DNA of 64,000 nt from Gyromitra esculenta. Lineage: Eukaryota; Ascomycota; Pezizomycetes; Pezizales; Discinaceae. Shown here one piece after another: positions 11,135 to 22,041 of this stretch. How positions within the stretch are numbered: position 1 is the first letter of the stretch; every line of letters begins with the position of its first letter. The stretch lies in contig JBCAML010000001.1 of assembly GCA_038503075.1 (NCBI GenBank), forward strand, positions 3,348,001 through 3,412,000. The letters run 5' to 3'. Made by a program: the position numbers and the translations under genes. Under the pieces are notes generated by a model. That model saw nothing but the letters and a program-made list of their open reading frames with translations. It did no database searches and was not told where the DNA came from.

Positions 11135-12532
11135 TTAAGACGACGTCCCGGAGTCTTTACAGTATTCTTCCACTAACTCTTTTGCGTTTAGAAGCTTTGC
11201 TTCGTCCATCCATTCATCGAATTCGTCTCCCCAACCTTTCCACCTAACTAGGTATTGACGCTTCGTCCTTCTGTTTCTGCTGGTGCCTGAACGAACGTCT
11301 CGGTGATTTACGAGGGTTTCGATCTCCCATTCGGCTTCTTCGTCGTCTTTCGTACCTTCGATAGGTTCGGGATAGTCGATGCCACGGTTTCTGTCGAAAG
11401 GATCGCTATTTGGGCGGGGCGCAGGTTCGAGATGAATTATGGAGATCACATTGTGTATTCGGAAGTTTGGAGGCAGTTCGAGTCTCATGGAACGTCCCTT
11501 TCCTACCCTTTCAAGGATCTTGAAGGGTCCTATGCGCTGTGTAGCTAGCTTCTTTTTCTGAATCGAGGGGAGGGTGTAGCCTCCTCCTTTTAAGGAGATG
11601 AAGGTGTATCCCGAGTCAAAGTTTGGCTCGTCATGACGTTTGTTGTGGTAGTGAGCCATGAGTTTTTGGGCGATCGCTATCGCATCTTTTGCCTCTTTTC
11701 TGATTACTTCTCTTTCTTGGGCTATATCGTCCGCTGTCTGGCTTCGATTAGAGTTGCTTATTAGATTTAGAGCAGTTCTAGTCTTCATTCCGTACATCAT
11801 CTCGTTAGGGGATTTTCCTGTGGTTGCGGATTTGGCGTTGTTGAAGACTCCTTCTATAGTAGAGAGATGCTTGATCCAGTCTTGCTGCCTGCCGTCGACG
11901 TAGAATCTTAGAGTTATTTCGAGTGATTGGTTAGTACGCTTAGATTGACCGTCGGCTGCTGGGTGCCAAGCTGTAGTGCTGATGCTTCGAGTCCCTGCTT
12001 TGCCGAATAGTTCTTGCCATAAGTTTGCTAGGAATCGTTTATCCTAATCGGTGATTAGGGTTTTGGGAAAGCCCCATTGGGTTACGACTCTTTCATAGAA
12101 TCGTTCAGCCCAAGCTTTCGTTCCATAGTCCTTTCTTCCTTCAAGGAATTTGACAGCTTTGGTGAATTTGTCGGTGACTGTCATAATCGAGTCGAACTCG
12201 CCCATTTTTTGAAAGTTCGCCGTCTCGGCGTTGGTAGTGCTCTCATCTAGTGAGGTTCCTATCGCGTTTCGGTTGCTGGGCCCGAGGTATGGCCTATGGC
12301 AAGGAGGTAGATCCGTGATGAGGTCAAGGGTTAGTGTATTGAAGGGTTCGGAATGTGATGTGATTGGTTGTAGATGACCGTATGGCTTGTGTCTGCGTGG
12401 TTTGTTTCGTAGGCATTCAGGACAACGCGTAACGTAGGCTCGAATGTCTGTGGCCATCTTCTTCCAGTAATAATCAGATGTGATGTCGTCATATGTTCTG
12501 GCGAAGCCTTGGTGGCTTGAATCGTGAGCGAG
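11135..12532 (-). pseudogene. Ty3/gypsy chromovirus integrase and chromodomain (5'-truncated pol)
   Basis: Minus-strand reading from 12532 to 11135 gives the end of the integrase zinc region (YVTRCPECLRNKP), the catalytic core (LDLITDLPP, MTVTDKFTKAVKF), the GPY-like region (KKLATQRIGPFKILERVGKG) and a C-terminal chromodomain (QYLVRWKGWGDEFDEW). One in-frame TAG at about 12042 interrupts it within the LITD/DKRFL stretch. Gag, protease, reverse transcriptase and RNase H are missing because LTR-B begins abruptly at 12533. It once encoded strand transfer of retrotransposon cDNA with chromatin targeting; it is now dead. Confidence 0.8.
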
Positions 12533-14217
12533 TGTTATACATGTACCTTTTGAAGGAGTTCCTGGCCCTGGAGTTACCCTATCTTTGGAGTTACCCTACT
12601 TTAGCACCTTCCGGATCGGGACTGGTGCCTGTTACCCTGCCTCCAATCCCTCCAGCAGGTATAGTAGTTGGAGAAGGGGGAATAGCACCAGAAAAGACCT
12701 GTCCCGGAGGGCAAAAGTAACCCCTAGGCCGTCAAGCAAAACCATCTGGCGGAATGGGACCCGGAGGGTATGTAGGGGAAGTGTCTGGCTTCGCTGTGGT
12801 TCAAACGGATGTAACGGGGGTAGATCTACTCCTCTGTAGTGGGAATAGGTATAGGAATACGGCCGTTGCAATTACTAAATCAGGTTGAGATGTTAAGAGT
12901 ATTTCGTGCAAGATACTTAATAATCTTAAGGGCTCTACTTGGTAGTATTCTGTCTGATGAGACTGGGAAGAAGAGCAACAGGTGTCGGGGTCATGCACTA
13001 TCTTTATAGTGCTGCTGACTCGCCGTCCTCTTTCTGTTCTACTCTGCTGGGGGCCCGTCGAGACCCTGAGAACATGCCAAGATATTGCGAGCGGGACACC
13101 TCAGGATTCAGCTAATGATCACTTCGGCGCTCTCCGACACTCCTCGGTTGTTCTGTCCAGTTAGACCTTCTTGATCCGCCAGCTGCATGCCATGCTTATG
13201 CTGGATGTAGGAATCGGCGCTGATCAGTCTACTGTTGCATGTGAGGTGTCCTGCACTTGATAGTTTCCCTATTGCCGCACAAGTGGCTCTGGGCCGCTAG
13301 TATATGCATAGATGGATTGGAAACGCCACCACAGGAGCTTCCTGTGTTTGGTATCACCGGGGATATATCATTGGCTCGTCAACTAATGTTATTCTCGCTG
13401 CTTCCACTCCATCGGAACAGCAGGGTAGCAGGTATCCTCTAACATGTGGTAGCTACACCACTCATGCTGATCCTTACTACCTCTCTGCTTGCCCGGTGCT
13501 ATTATGCTTCACTGCAGGTAACGGTATTGTAGATCCGTTACAACGGATTGCGAATCTGACCAAAACTGGCGGAGTTACAGACTGACAAAAATAAGGGAAC
13601 GCAATGCTACGCGACGATTCGGATAGGCAAAATGATCGTCTTGAAGAGACGAACGCAATGAAGACGAATACGTAACTCCCGTGTTACCGACATGCATACT
13701 GCTTGGAGAATCGCGGATCGGGGCCAGGGAACTCAATGGGGTATCGGGTATGGAGATAAGGCAAAGTGGTTTTATGTTGTCATAGTAGTTAGCACCTCTA
13801 CACCACACTATACCTAAACATAGTAGAGAGGAGGCATTATAAATACTCTTGTAGCGGATGTAAACTCTGAGTCGGATCATTAGCGAAGAAGAACTAGCCT
13901 TATCAATATTATATTGTTTCTAGCAAAATTACTTCTGTGCAATTTACTCTATTACTTGTGAATTACTTTTATCTCGCTTAGCAAGGCCTTGGCCCTTCAG
14001 CGTTAGTTATTAAACCTTACTATTGGAAGTTCTTCACAGAACCTTGCTGGATCCCTACTTTGAACCCTACGGTTATCTTTTAGCGGTTCATAAGAAGCAA
14101 TTAGGACTTGTGCCTGTGTATTGTGTTGCAGATAGCAACCGGGCAGGTTATAGTGTCTAGATTGTTATCTAAAGCTTCTTGGAGATTTCTTGTGCGGTAA
14201 GAAGTACCGGTCTTACA
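12533..14217 (+). repeat. LTR-B copy 1 (variant B2), interrupted by LTR-A
   Basis: It starts TGTTATAC and ends GGTCTTACA, immediately before a gag-like reading frame, as a 5' LTR would. Without the nested LTR-A (12810-13542) it is about 945 bp. The same sequence recurs inverted at 24840-21634. A TATAAATA box lies near 13845, and the downstream R-U5-like part (about 13875-14217) is shared with the copies at 32144 and 55854, whereas the first 700 bp is shared only with the inverted partner. Confidence 0.75.
12810..13542 (-). repeat. Solo LTR-A copy 1
   Basis: Begins TGTAACGG and ends CCGTTACA, 733 bp, flanked by the direct 5-bp repeat ACGGA (12805-12809 and 13543-13547). Orientation is set by the copy at 29925, which follows a gypsy polypurine tract. 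It is inserted inside LTR-B. The open frames within it are not genes. Confidence 0.9.
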
Positions 14218-14565
14218 AAAGCTCTTGTCGTGTCAACTGAGGCAACCAAACTCCTCACTCTCAAGATTGCAGAAACCTTTACCACCAGCTCCCAACGCAC
14301 TCCCGCTGCAATTGGAGATTCTAGCTCAAGCAGAACCAATCAAAACGGGCTCAAACCGGACGTAATCGGCACCTTTGAACCAACCACCATTCCATGCACT
14401 GAAGCTGCCCAAAGATTTATCGATGGGATAGACATCAGTATCACGCACTACGGTGAAGATAAAGTTCACTCACTATGTCATCGTTGCCGTGCTGGCACAA
14501 TCACAAGAGACTGGTACCACGGACTCTCTGCAAAAGAAAGAAACGAGATGAACGCTAGCACCGAT
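14218..14565 (+). pseudogene. Gag of a gypsy-like element (element D), part 1
   Basis: The frame after LTR-B copy 1 encodes a retrotransposon gag-like segment (TEAAQRFIDGIDISITHYGE, TRDWYHGLSAKERNEM) with the aromatic/tryptophan pattern of fungal capsid domains. It is cut by solo LTR-C at 14566, and the protein sense continues at 17831 (EWKKKLKRDFMPHK). The 4-bp target duplication CGAT marks the break. Confidence 0.6.
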
Positions 14566-15028
14566 TTTCACGGATCAGACCAGGTAATGGGCTAGGATGG
14601 TATTCTTGGTTGTGGAGGAATTTCGGTTATTGGGTATAATGTCTTTGTGTTTCGGTTGTTGTCGGATGTTGGTTGTAATATGGAGAAAGCGGGGTATTTA
14701 AGTGATGGATGTTGTTTGCTCTTTGTCTTCTTCTTCTCTTCTTTCCTTAAGCAACGTTCTCGTTTACCTTCTATTGTAATCGCTGAAATACTACCTCGGT
14801 TTGGGATGGGTTCAAGCAGCATGGTTTCAGTTTTCGGTGGGGCGGAAGGGCGCAATGAGAGGGCCGTGAAAGACATCATTAAAATGGATTAGCCACATAC
14901 CACGTCACTCATGCACTCATACAAAATCACTCTACCTGCGAGTGAATGAATTTCTGAAGGTTCACGCATTGAAGATACATACTCTTCCCCTTCTCGGCAC
15001 CAACTCAGAAGTACTATTGCAAACAAAT

Positions 15029-17263
15029 ATGACACAAAAACTTATTCCCCTTCCTTTAAACCATCAAGAGTGGATTCACACGCTTTTTCATGTTGACAAC
15101 ACGGCCCAAAAACCATTGATAATTACGGAACAACAATACCACATATACTGGCCCTTGGTTGACGGGTTTTGGACACGTACACAAACCGAAAAACATCAAC
15201 ATGGAAGGTTTCATACACATTATTATGTGTGTCGAATTTCTAAGCCCAGGCTATCATCCCCAGCCTATTCTGAAGAAAATACTAGTGGGAAAACACGGAT
15301 CACTGCTTACCACCCCCCTGGCACATGTAAAATGCGAATAAAAATTCAAGAATTATTACCGGCCGATGGCACAGCAAAAACTTACAATATTTCCCGGGTT
15401 CGAAATGCTGTGAGCCATGATCATTCAATTGAACTCTCTTGGCAGCGAAAAAGAAGTACATTTTTACGTACTATTTTTCAAAATGAGATTTTGAAAGGGT
15501 ATACACCAGGTCAAATCAAAGACAGAATTAGGGGTACAGGGCGTGTGGCAGGATATGAAAGGATAGAGTTAATTGGTGGTGCATATGTGAAAAGGTATTG
15601 TTCTCGTCTATTTGAATGCATGCAGGCTTCATTTTTACTATTTATTAATTTTCAAATATAATTCTACAGGAAAGATATCGCCAATCTTGCTCGAGAATTC
15701 ACAAATGGCCAGCTAGACATTCGAAAGCTTCCACAAGGCATTTCTATTAATGAAGATTGGGAGGAGGCATCTAAATTTCTTCGAGGAAAAGGATACTTTT
15801 GCAGTACAATTTATGCAACATCAGTCAGCTCGGGTGTAGGACATACACATGGGTTAGTATTCTCACACCCAGAAAGATTGGCAGTTTTGACAAGACGTGG
15901 CTATCTCACTTTATTTGACTCCAGTCACAAGATGAATAAACATGACTATAATTTGTTTACATTTATGTGCAGAAATGAGTATGGAATGTGGGTTCCAGGG
16001 GCTCATTGTCTTGTTGAACGGGAAAATTCAGATATTTTAGCAGTTGCATTAAGGGAGATATATGTGTGGTCAGGAGGAGCATGGAACATGCAATACCCTT
16101 TAACCAATAACAGTGCAATTGAGCGTCTAGCGGTAAAAAAAGCCTTTGGTATAGAAGGTTTCGTCAAAAACCACCTTCTCTGTACTGTACATTCAGAGCG
16201 TACTCTTCAACGTCGTTTCAAGTCTTTAGCAGATCAAGTAGCATACAACTATTTACGCCATGCAATAAGAGTACATACTGAACCGGAATGTATCTCACTC
16301 TGCGAGCAAGCAATGGTTGCTTCTCCCGATCAAAAGAACTACATACAGGAGCACTGGCTTTTGACGCGTCAACATTGGGCTTTGTATGCTCGACAACACA
16401 GTAAACTCTTGTTACAAGTCACTACAACCAACGCGTGCGAAGCATGGCACAAAAAGCTGAAGTACGGTGGTGGTCTAAAGTCTGGAGATTCAAGTCAACA
16501 TGGAATGTTTGGTTGTGTAAGGACGGTTCACGACTGTGCACATGAGATCGATAACAATATTCGGAACGCAAAAATCGATCAAACAACCAAAAATGTCACA
16601 CTTGCGAAAACCTATCCCGGTCTCATGTTATTTCCCTTTCCAGTCCAAAAGCTTATTGCAGTCGAAGAAAGCAAAGTAGCAGTAAGACTTGAACAGCAAA
16701 TGCCAACTCCGGTACGGGAATATGTCAATAAACTTTACCGATGTAACTGCCTTTTTTCACGTCGATATCAGCTTCCTTGCCAGCATATTTTCCATATGGA
16801 CCGAATGTGTTTTAATTCAGACGAGAAAATTTTGTCACCCGCAGTATGGCAAATATATTTCGAGTTATTTGGAAAAGGAGGAATGGAGGTTTATGAAGGA
16901 GTCAATGAGCTCCAAGCTGCACCGCTAGCAACCGATATTCTGGCTGGAACGATCGATCAGGAAAGAATTCATCGAGTTCTAAAAATGCGTGAAATTAGTG
17001 AACAGATTCAATCAACTTTTTACAAGTATGAAGAACTCAACTCACATCACGCCTCTGAATTCCTGCAAGGGCTAGAAAATCATCTTTCTGTCCTTCTACT
17101 ATCCACCTCCGAGCCTTCATATCAACCAAAACCTAGAGATGAAACCTCCAATCCAGATCCAAAACTATTTCTTCCTGTTCGCGTTACCCCACACAGAGAT
17201 TTCTCGGCAAATTACCCCGTAGATCTCGAAAAAATCAGTGAAACAGCGGTGCCGAGACCATAG
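15029..17263 (+). CDS. MULE transposase with SWIM zinc finger
   Basis: Exons 15029-15594 and 15670-17263 join through a GT-AG intron (15595-15669) to about 719 residues with no internal stop. The core has the MULE-type catalytic region starting at LTLFDSSHKMN. A SWIM finger lies near the C-terminus (CNCLFSRRYQLPCQH, a CxC...CxH pattern). The protein would cut and paste the element through its terminal repeats. The frame is open further upstream to 14942, but the first in-frame ATG is at 15029; an extra 5' exon cannot be excluded. The intact frame, matching terminal repeats and near-perfect target duplication suggest a recent insertion, possibly still active. Confidence 0.8.
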
Positions 17264-17430
17264 CGATCGAGAATTGTTTCGTAAAACACATCGCCTAGTA
17301 ATTACACCTGCTGGCACATAGGTTTGTTAGTCATGGTAGTACCTAAACTCAAAACCTATTATACTAACTGATTATTAGAATAGCAAATACATGTACCTTT
17401 AGTAAACAACACATATTTAGAGAATCTGGT

Positions 17431-17547
17431 GATGGAGGGTTGATGAACGGGGTCCAGAAATGGAGGTGTATGGTGTATGGTGATGAACGGGGCCTAGAAA
17501 TGAAGGTGTATGGTGATGAACGGGGTCTAGAAATGGAGGTGTATGGT
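17431..17547 (+). repeat. Short tandem repeat in MULE 3' subterminal region
   Basis: About three copies of a roughly 33-38 bp unit containing GATGAACGGGG and GAAATGGAGGTGTATGG lie between the transposase stop and the right terminal repeat. Subterminal repeats are common transposase-binding regions in MULEs; that role is inference. Confidence 0.75.
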
Positions 17548-17830
17548 TGTAAAAGGGGGGTGTACTAGTTGGTTGCGCAATCTACATTGTTCAATGCATT
17601 TGAGGCCCGTGACTGAAACCATGCTGCTTGAACGTATTCCCTCGGTTCTACCTCAGAACCCTCGCTGTCGCTGGTTACTTCACTGCACCTATCTCGCCTT
17701 GAGATTAAACTCCCTGTAGAACTTGTAGAAACGCTGCGCATTTTGAACGTGTTTTTTACCTCGCTTAAGTAGCACTGCTCACCTTCAGGGATACTGAAGG
17801 GCTTAACGAGGAACTAAACCGTGAGACGAT

Positions 17831-18046
17831 GAATGGAAGAAAAAACTCAAACGTGATTTTATGCCGCATAAATCCGTCCTTGAAATGGAAGCTCTCAATG
17901 AAGTTTTCAACTACAATCAAGGGCGTACAGCTTCCAAGTATGTCACTACAAAGATCAGACTCTTACATACTGCTGGTATAACAGATGAGAATATGGCCGT
18001 CGAGTACATACATAACAGACTGAAAGACGCTGTGGACGGGCGGTAG
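17831..18046 (+). pseudogene. Gag of element D, part 2
   Basis: Continues part 1 after removal of solo LTR-C: EWKKKLKRDFMPHKSVLEME... to YIHNRLKDAVDG. It then runs into a TAG and about 300 bp of unrelated sequence. Confidence 0.6.
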
Positions 18047-18344
18047 GGACGCCCTAGCAGTAACCTCGAGATCTGAAATTGTACTCCCTTTATGGTAGGA
18101 GGGCATGTCGATGCGGACTTCCACCAGCGAGGTCTTTCCCAGGGACCTTATCACCAATGGCTCTGCGAGTGACACCTGCGAGCGACGTCTAAGGTATGCT
18201 CTGTGGCGGGGAGAAGGCGAGAGCCCCTGAATGGCATGCCCAAGAATAGACCCCGTATATAGAGTAGAGAATAGTCTATAGTATAGTAAAAGAATAGTGA
18301 TGGGTGATGTACAAAAAGCCGCGACCCTGCCAAAAGATATACAC
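18047..18344. other. Unresolved insertion inside the gag of element D
   Basis: About 300 bp with no coding sense separates two parts of the same gag. It may be a small solo LTR or other insertion beginning near TGTGGACGGG (18031), but I found no second copy and no clear target duplication. Confidence 0.35.
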
Positions 18345-19021
18345 GATCCCCCCCCCACTACCACCTCCATACCCTAACCCACGTCACATGATAAGTCATG
18401 TGACATCATCTCCCTACCAAGCCTGCAACCTCACACCCCACCACAACGCCACTGAGCTCTTTATGCTAATGGAAACCAAGCTTCGTGACGGTGGCCTCAA
18501 TATTTTACAGCAATACCGAGCCGATATATGTAAGCTCCAAGATGCCACTCTTGCTCAACATCTATCCAATACAAAGCATACTTCAAACAGAAACAGACCC
18601 TTTCAATCCTGGAATGACAGACGGAACAACAACCCTTCAAACCCAGCCGCAACCGCCCCTTCAGCTCTGAAAAACACCTGTTCTTCCGCCAAAGGTAAGG
18701 AAAAGCCAAGAAAGGATGTTACATTGGAACCAGGACGCGCTTTCCAAAGAAAATGCAAGTGTCGTAACTTTCTTAAATGTGACGGCGAACACTGGGACGA
18801 TGAGTGCAAACGTTGTCAGTCGAACACCCCAAACAATACAACGAGAGCCTACTACGCCGACGGCAATGATAGTGATGATACTCTCAACTGTGAACATGAC
18901 ACTGATGAGGAAGACATCTACCAGCAAGAGCAGGACTCATATTTCGCCCACGTTGGAAGACAATCAATCACATTCCATGGCAACCTCTAACCTGCTACAA
19001 AAGGTACAGACTCTCCCATCT
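18345..19021 (+). pseudogene. Gag of element D, part 3 (zinc finger region)
   Basis: The reading frame has a Pro-rich start, the segment ELFMLMETKLRDGGLN, an Asn/Ser-rich linker and a Cys/His cluster (CKCRNFLKCDGEHWDDEC) expected of a nucleic-acid-binding gag C-terminus, followed by acidic sequence. LTR-A interrupts it at 19022 with a perfect CATCT duplication; the element resumes at 20158. Confidence 0.6.
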
Positions 19022-20157
19022 TGTAACGGGGGTAGTCCTACTGCTCTGTAGTGCGAATAGGTATAGGAATACGGCCGTTGCAAATACTAGAAATCAGGTT
19101 GAGATGTTAAGAGTATTTTCGTGCAAGGTACTCAATAATCTTAAGGGCTCCACTCGGTAGTATTCTGCCTGATGAGACTGGGAAGAGCAACAGGTGGCGG
19201 CATCAGCAAAAAGTTTGACATTCCCTCCAGTGGCACCCAGAGTCCTTCTATAGGCACCCAGTGGCACCCAGTCCACCCACAAAAAAATTTGGTGTCAGCT
19301 ACCAGAGTATGATTCATTTATTATCCACCTCTTTAAAATATTTTTTGAATTTTTCCACCCTGTTGTAACAGGGGTCTTACAAATTGACCTTTTTGTGGAA
19401 TGTATCGACCAATTGAACTTCCATATGTAAAAGTAGACCTCATTAATGCATGAAATTGGTCAAAAATTTGTTAATAGTATTATAATGCTGGTATGCATTT
19501 AACAAAATAACAGGTTTTTTGAAAATCCAAATTCAATATTCCTGGGTGCTACTGGGTGCCACTGGGTGCCACTGGAGGGAAAGGCAAACTTTTTGCTGAT
19601 GGGAGTCATGCACTATCTTTATAGTGCTGCTGACTCGCCGTCCTCTTTCTGTTCTACTCTGCTGGGTGCCCATCAAGACCTTGAGAACATGCCAAGCTAT
19701 TGCGGGCGGGGCACCTCAGGATTCAGCTAATGATCACTTTGGTGCTCTCCAGCATTCCTCGGTTGTTCTATCCAGTTAGAACTTCTGGATCCGCCAGCTG
19801 CATGCCATGCCTATGCTGGATGCAGGAATCGGCGCTGATCAGTCTACTGTTGCATGTGAGGTGTCCTGCACTTAATAGATTCCCTATTGCTGCGCCAATG
19901 GCTCTGGGCCGCTGGTACATGCACAGATGGATTGGGAACACCACCACAGGAGTTTCCTGTGTTTGGTATCACCGGAGATATATCATTGGCTCGTCAGCTA
20001 ATGTTATTCTCGCTGGTTCCACACCATCAGAACAGCCGGGTAGCAGGTATCCTCTAACATGTAGTAGCTACACCACACATGCTGATCCTTACTACCTCTC
20101 TGCTTGTTCGGTACTATTATGCTTCACTGCAGGTAACGGGGTTATAGATCCGTTACA
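19022..20157 (-). repeat. Solo LTR-A copy 2, interrupted by a MITE
   Basis: TGTAACGG...CCGTTACA flanked by CATCT (19017-19021 and 20158-20162). It is the same LTR as at 12810, 29925 and 33030, but carries a 401-bp insertion at 19201-19601. Confidence 0.9.
19201..19601. mobile_element. MITE with about 38-bp terminal inverted repeats
   Basis: The left end CATCAGCAAAAAGTTTG and right end CAAACTTTTTGCTGATG are inverted, and the similarity continues inward through TTCCCTCCAGTGGCACCC on both sides with one or two indels. The AT-rich interior has no coding frame. Other LTR-A copies give the empty site, showing a clean insertion with at most a 2-bp GG duplication. The subterminal GGGTGCCACT motif is repeated in tandem at the right end. 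Confidence 0.8.
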
Positions 20158-20476
20158 CATCTCTATCCCTATCGAAAAAATCGTTGCAGACATCAAAAAC
20201 TCATCAATCTCGCCAGCCAATTCAAACCTAAACGTACATAAACGTACGAGAACTCAAGAGACATTTTTTTTGGCCTCCAAGCTCACTTGCTAACACTACA
20301 GCAAAGTCTTCCCATATAAAAACGCATTATTTAAGCACCTAAAAGAAATGTCTCACTACCTCAAATCCGAAGCACAGACCAAAACACCCGATCCTGTCAT
20401 AATCAATTCCTCCGTTGATTTTGATGACAATCGTGAGGAAAGATTATCCAACTACTCATACATGAAAGTCAAACCA
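20158..20476 (+). pseudogene. Element D, gag-protease linker region
   Basis: Continues the interrupted retroelement frame (IPIEKIVADIKNS..., later FPYKNALFKHLKEMSHYLKSE). One TAA at about 20293 interrupts it; a CAA-to-TAA change would explain this. The frame reaches MKVKP, where a LINE-derived copy is inserted, and resumes after it with the same residues because of the target duplication. Confidence 0.5.
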
Positions 20477-21037
20477 GGAGCTCGCTCCCTACACCTTGAC
20501 GAACCATTACACCAACTTGTTGTACATGGTATTCCCACCTCTATAGAGCCCGCTGCTATTCAGCAAGAACTCTGCAACTTCAACCCTGGCCTTATCATGG
20601 ACATCCCCCCCAGATGGCTCACTCTACCTGAAAAACGAAGAGGGAAAACAGTTTCCTCAATTGTTATCACACTCTCTGGCCCTAAAGCTAATGAGATCGT
20701 CAACCACACTCGCTTATCTGCCTTCTCTACCACTGTTAGATCCGAACGCAAACTCCGCTTTGGACCCTCCACCCAGTGCTCCCAATGCCACAAATTTGGA
20801 CACCACACAAATAAATGCCCCAATCAACCATGCTGTCGCTGGTGTGTTGGACTTCATCCTACTGCTGCTCATAGCTGCCCCACACTCTCTTGCTCAACCA
20901 AAGGCTGCCCCTGCTCTCACACTCTTGTCAAGTGTGTTAACTGTGACGGACCCCATGAGTCACACCTGAACAGCTGCTCATCACGCCCTTCTAAGGCCTC
21001 ACCGCCCCCTCCGGCAGATGATCAGATGGACCTTTAG
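20477..21037 (+). pseudogene. LINE ORF1 C-terminal fragment
   Basis: About 186 codons matching residues around 302-487 of the intact ORF1 at 28914-27451. It carries CSQCHKFGHHTNKC (CX2CX4HX4C) and two further Cys/His clusters, for RNA binding in the LINE particle. It lacks the coiled-coil/RRM-like N-terminal portion owing to 5' truncation. Confidence 0.8.
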
Positions 21038-21426
21038 GTCACTCTACTTATACTTGCTCAACCCCAACTAACTTTGATTGGAATTTTTCCTGGCTGCTTT
21101 TTACTTCCACTGTGGCTTTATTGTGGACCTACTTCTACTGTTTCTCATTGTTTTTTAGCTGTTGTTTGCAAGTCTCTTTACTTTCACAGGCATTTGTTGT
21201 CAATTTTTCCCTGCACCGTTAAGTTGTTTATCACAGGAACATCATCTTGTTCTGTCGGAAGTACTTGGTTCGCTTTTCTTTTGTGTTCTCTCATGTTACC
21301 CAGGTGGATAAGGGTGTTTATTTGGTGGGGATAGGTTTTTTGACTTCATAATCTTCGTGTTGCATAAGCGGTTTTGTACCTAGAAACAATAATCAAATGA
21401 TTTAAACAAAAAAAACAAAACAAAAC
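20477..21426 (+). mobile_element. ORF1-only LINE derivative, 5'-truncated copy (alpha)
   Basis: Flanked by the 15-bp direct repeat ATGAAAGTCAAACCA (20462-20476, 21427-21441), so both ends are certain. It starts inside ORF1 at PGARSLHLDEPLHQ, runs through the zinc knuckles to the stop at 21037, and goes straight into a 3' UTR ending ATTTAAACAAAAAAAAC. No ORF2 lies between ORF1 and the tail. Target duplication, 5' truncation and A-rich tail are hallmarks of target-primed reverse transcription. Confidence 0.88.
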
Positions 21427-21633
21427 ATGAAAGTCAAACCAAAATTCTCTCCACTGGGTGCCTCATTTGATATCTGCGCAGACACAGGAATTGGAAATTC
21501 AGGTATCGACAAGACATTCCTAGCCACTCACATGCCTGGCGCTGAACTAATTACACTCCATGAATCCAGGAGAGTATGTGGCATTGGAGGAGGCTACAAA
21601 TCCGTAGACAAAATCGCGAGGACGTACACCTAC
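21427..21633 (+). pseudogene. Element D retropepsin-like protease fragment
   Basis: The frame resumes after the LINE insertion with ASFDICADTGIGNSGIDKTFL, which fits a retroviral-type aspartic protease active site (DTG), followed by a GIGGGY segment. It ends where inverted LTR-B begins at 21634. Reverse transcriptase and integrase of this element are not found in the window. Confidence 0.6.
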
Positions 21634-22041
21634 TGTAAGACCGGTACTTCTTACCGCACAGGAAATCTCCAAGAAGCTTTAGATAACAATCTAGACGCTA
21701 TAACCTGCCCAGTTGGTATCTGCAACACAATACACAGGCACAAGTCCTAACTGCTTCTTATGAACTGCTAAAAGCTAACCGTAGGGTTCAAAGTAGGGAT
21801 CCAGCAATGTTCTGTGAAGAACTTCCAATAGTAAGGTTTAATAACTAACGCTGAAGGGCCAAGGCCTTGCTAAGCGAGATAAAAGTAATTCACAAGTAAA
21901 AGAGTAAATTGCATGGAAGTAATTTTGCTAGAAACAATATAATATTGATAAGGCTCGTTCTTCATCGCTAATGATCCGACTCAGAGTTTACATCCACTGC
22001 GAGAGTATTTATAATGCCTCCTCTCTACTATGTTTGGGTAT

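Larger units (their letters stand above)
14803..17639 (+). mobile_element. Mutator-like element (MULE) with long TIRs
   Basis: The left end (about 14803-14830) and right end (about 17609-17639) are inverted repeats sharing GTTCAAGCAGCATGGTTTCAG. The flanks show a 9-bp duplication, CCTCGGTTT at 14794-14802 and CCTCGGTTC at 17640-17648, the size typical of MULEs. The flank matches the uninterrupted LTR-C sequence, so the empty site is known. One transposase gene with one intron fills the element. Confidence 0.85.
14566..17826 (+). repeat. Solo LTR-C copy, split by a MULE
   Basis: It starts TTTCACGG and ends CCGTGAGA, with CGAT on both sides (14562-14565, 17827-17830). Its two halves, 14566-14802 and 17640-17826, match the uninterrupted solo LTR-C at 36873-37289. 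They contain the TATTTAAG box, the AAGCAACGTTC motif and the palindrome around CTTCAGGGATACTGAAGG. The MULE sits exactly between the halves. Confidence 0.85.
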
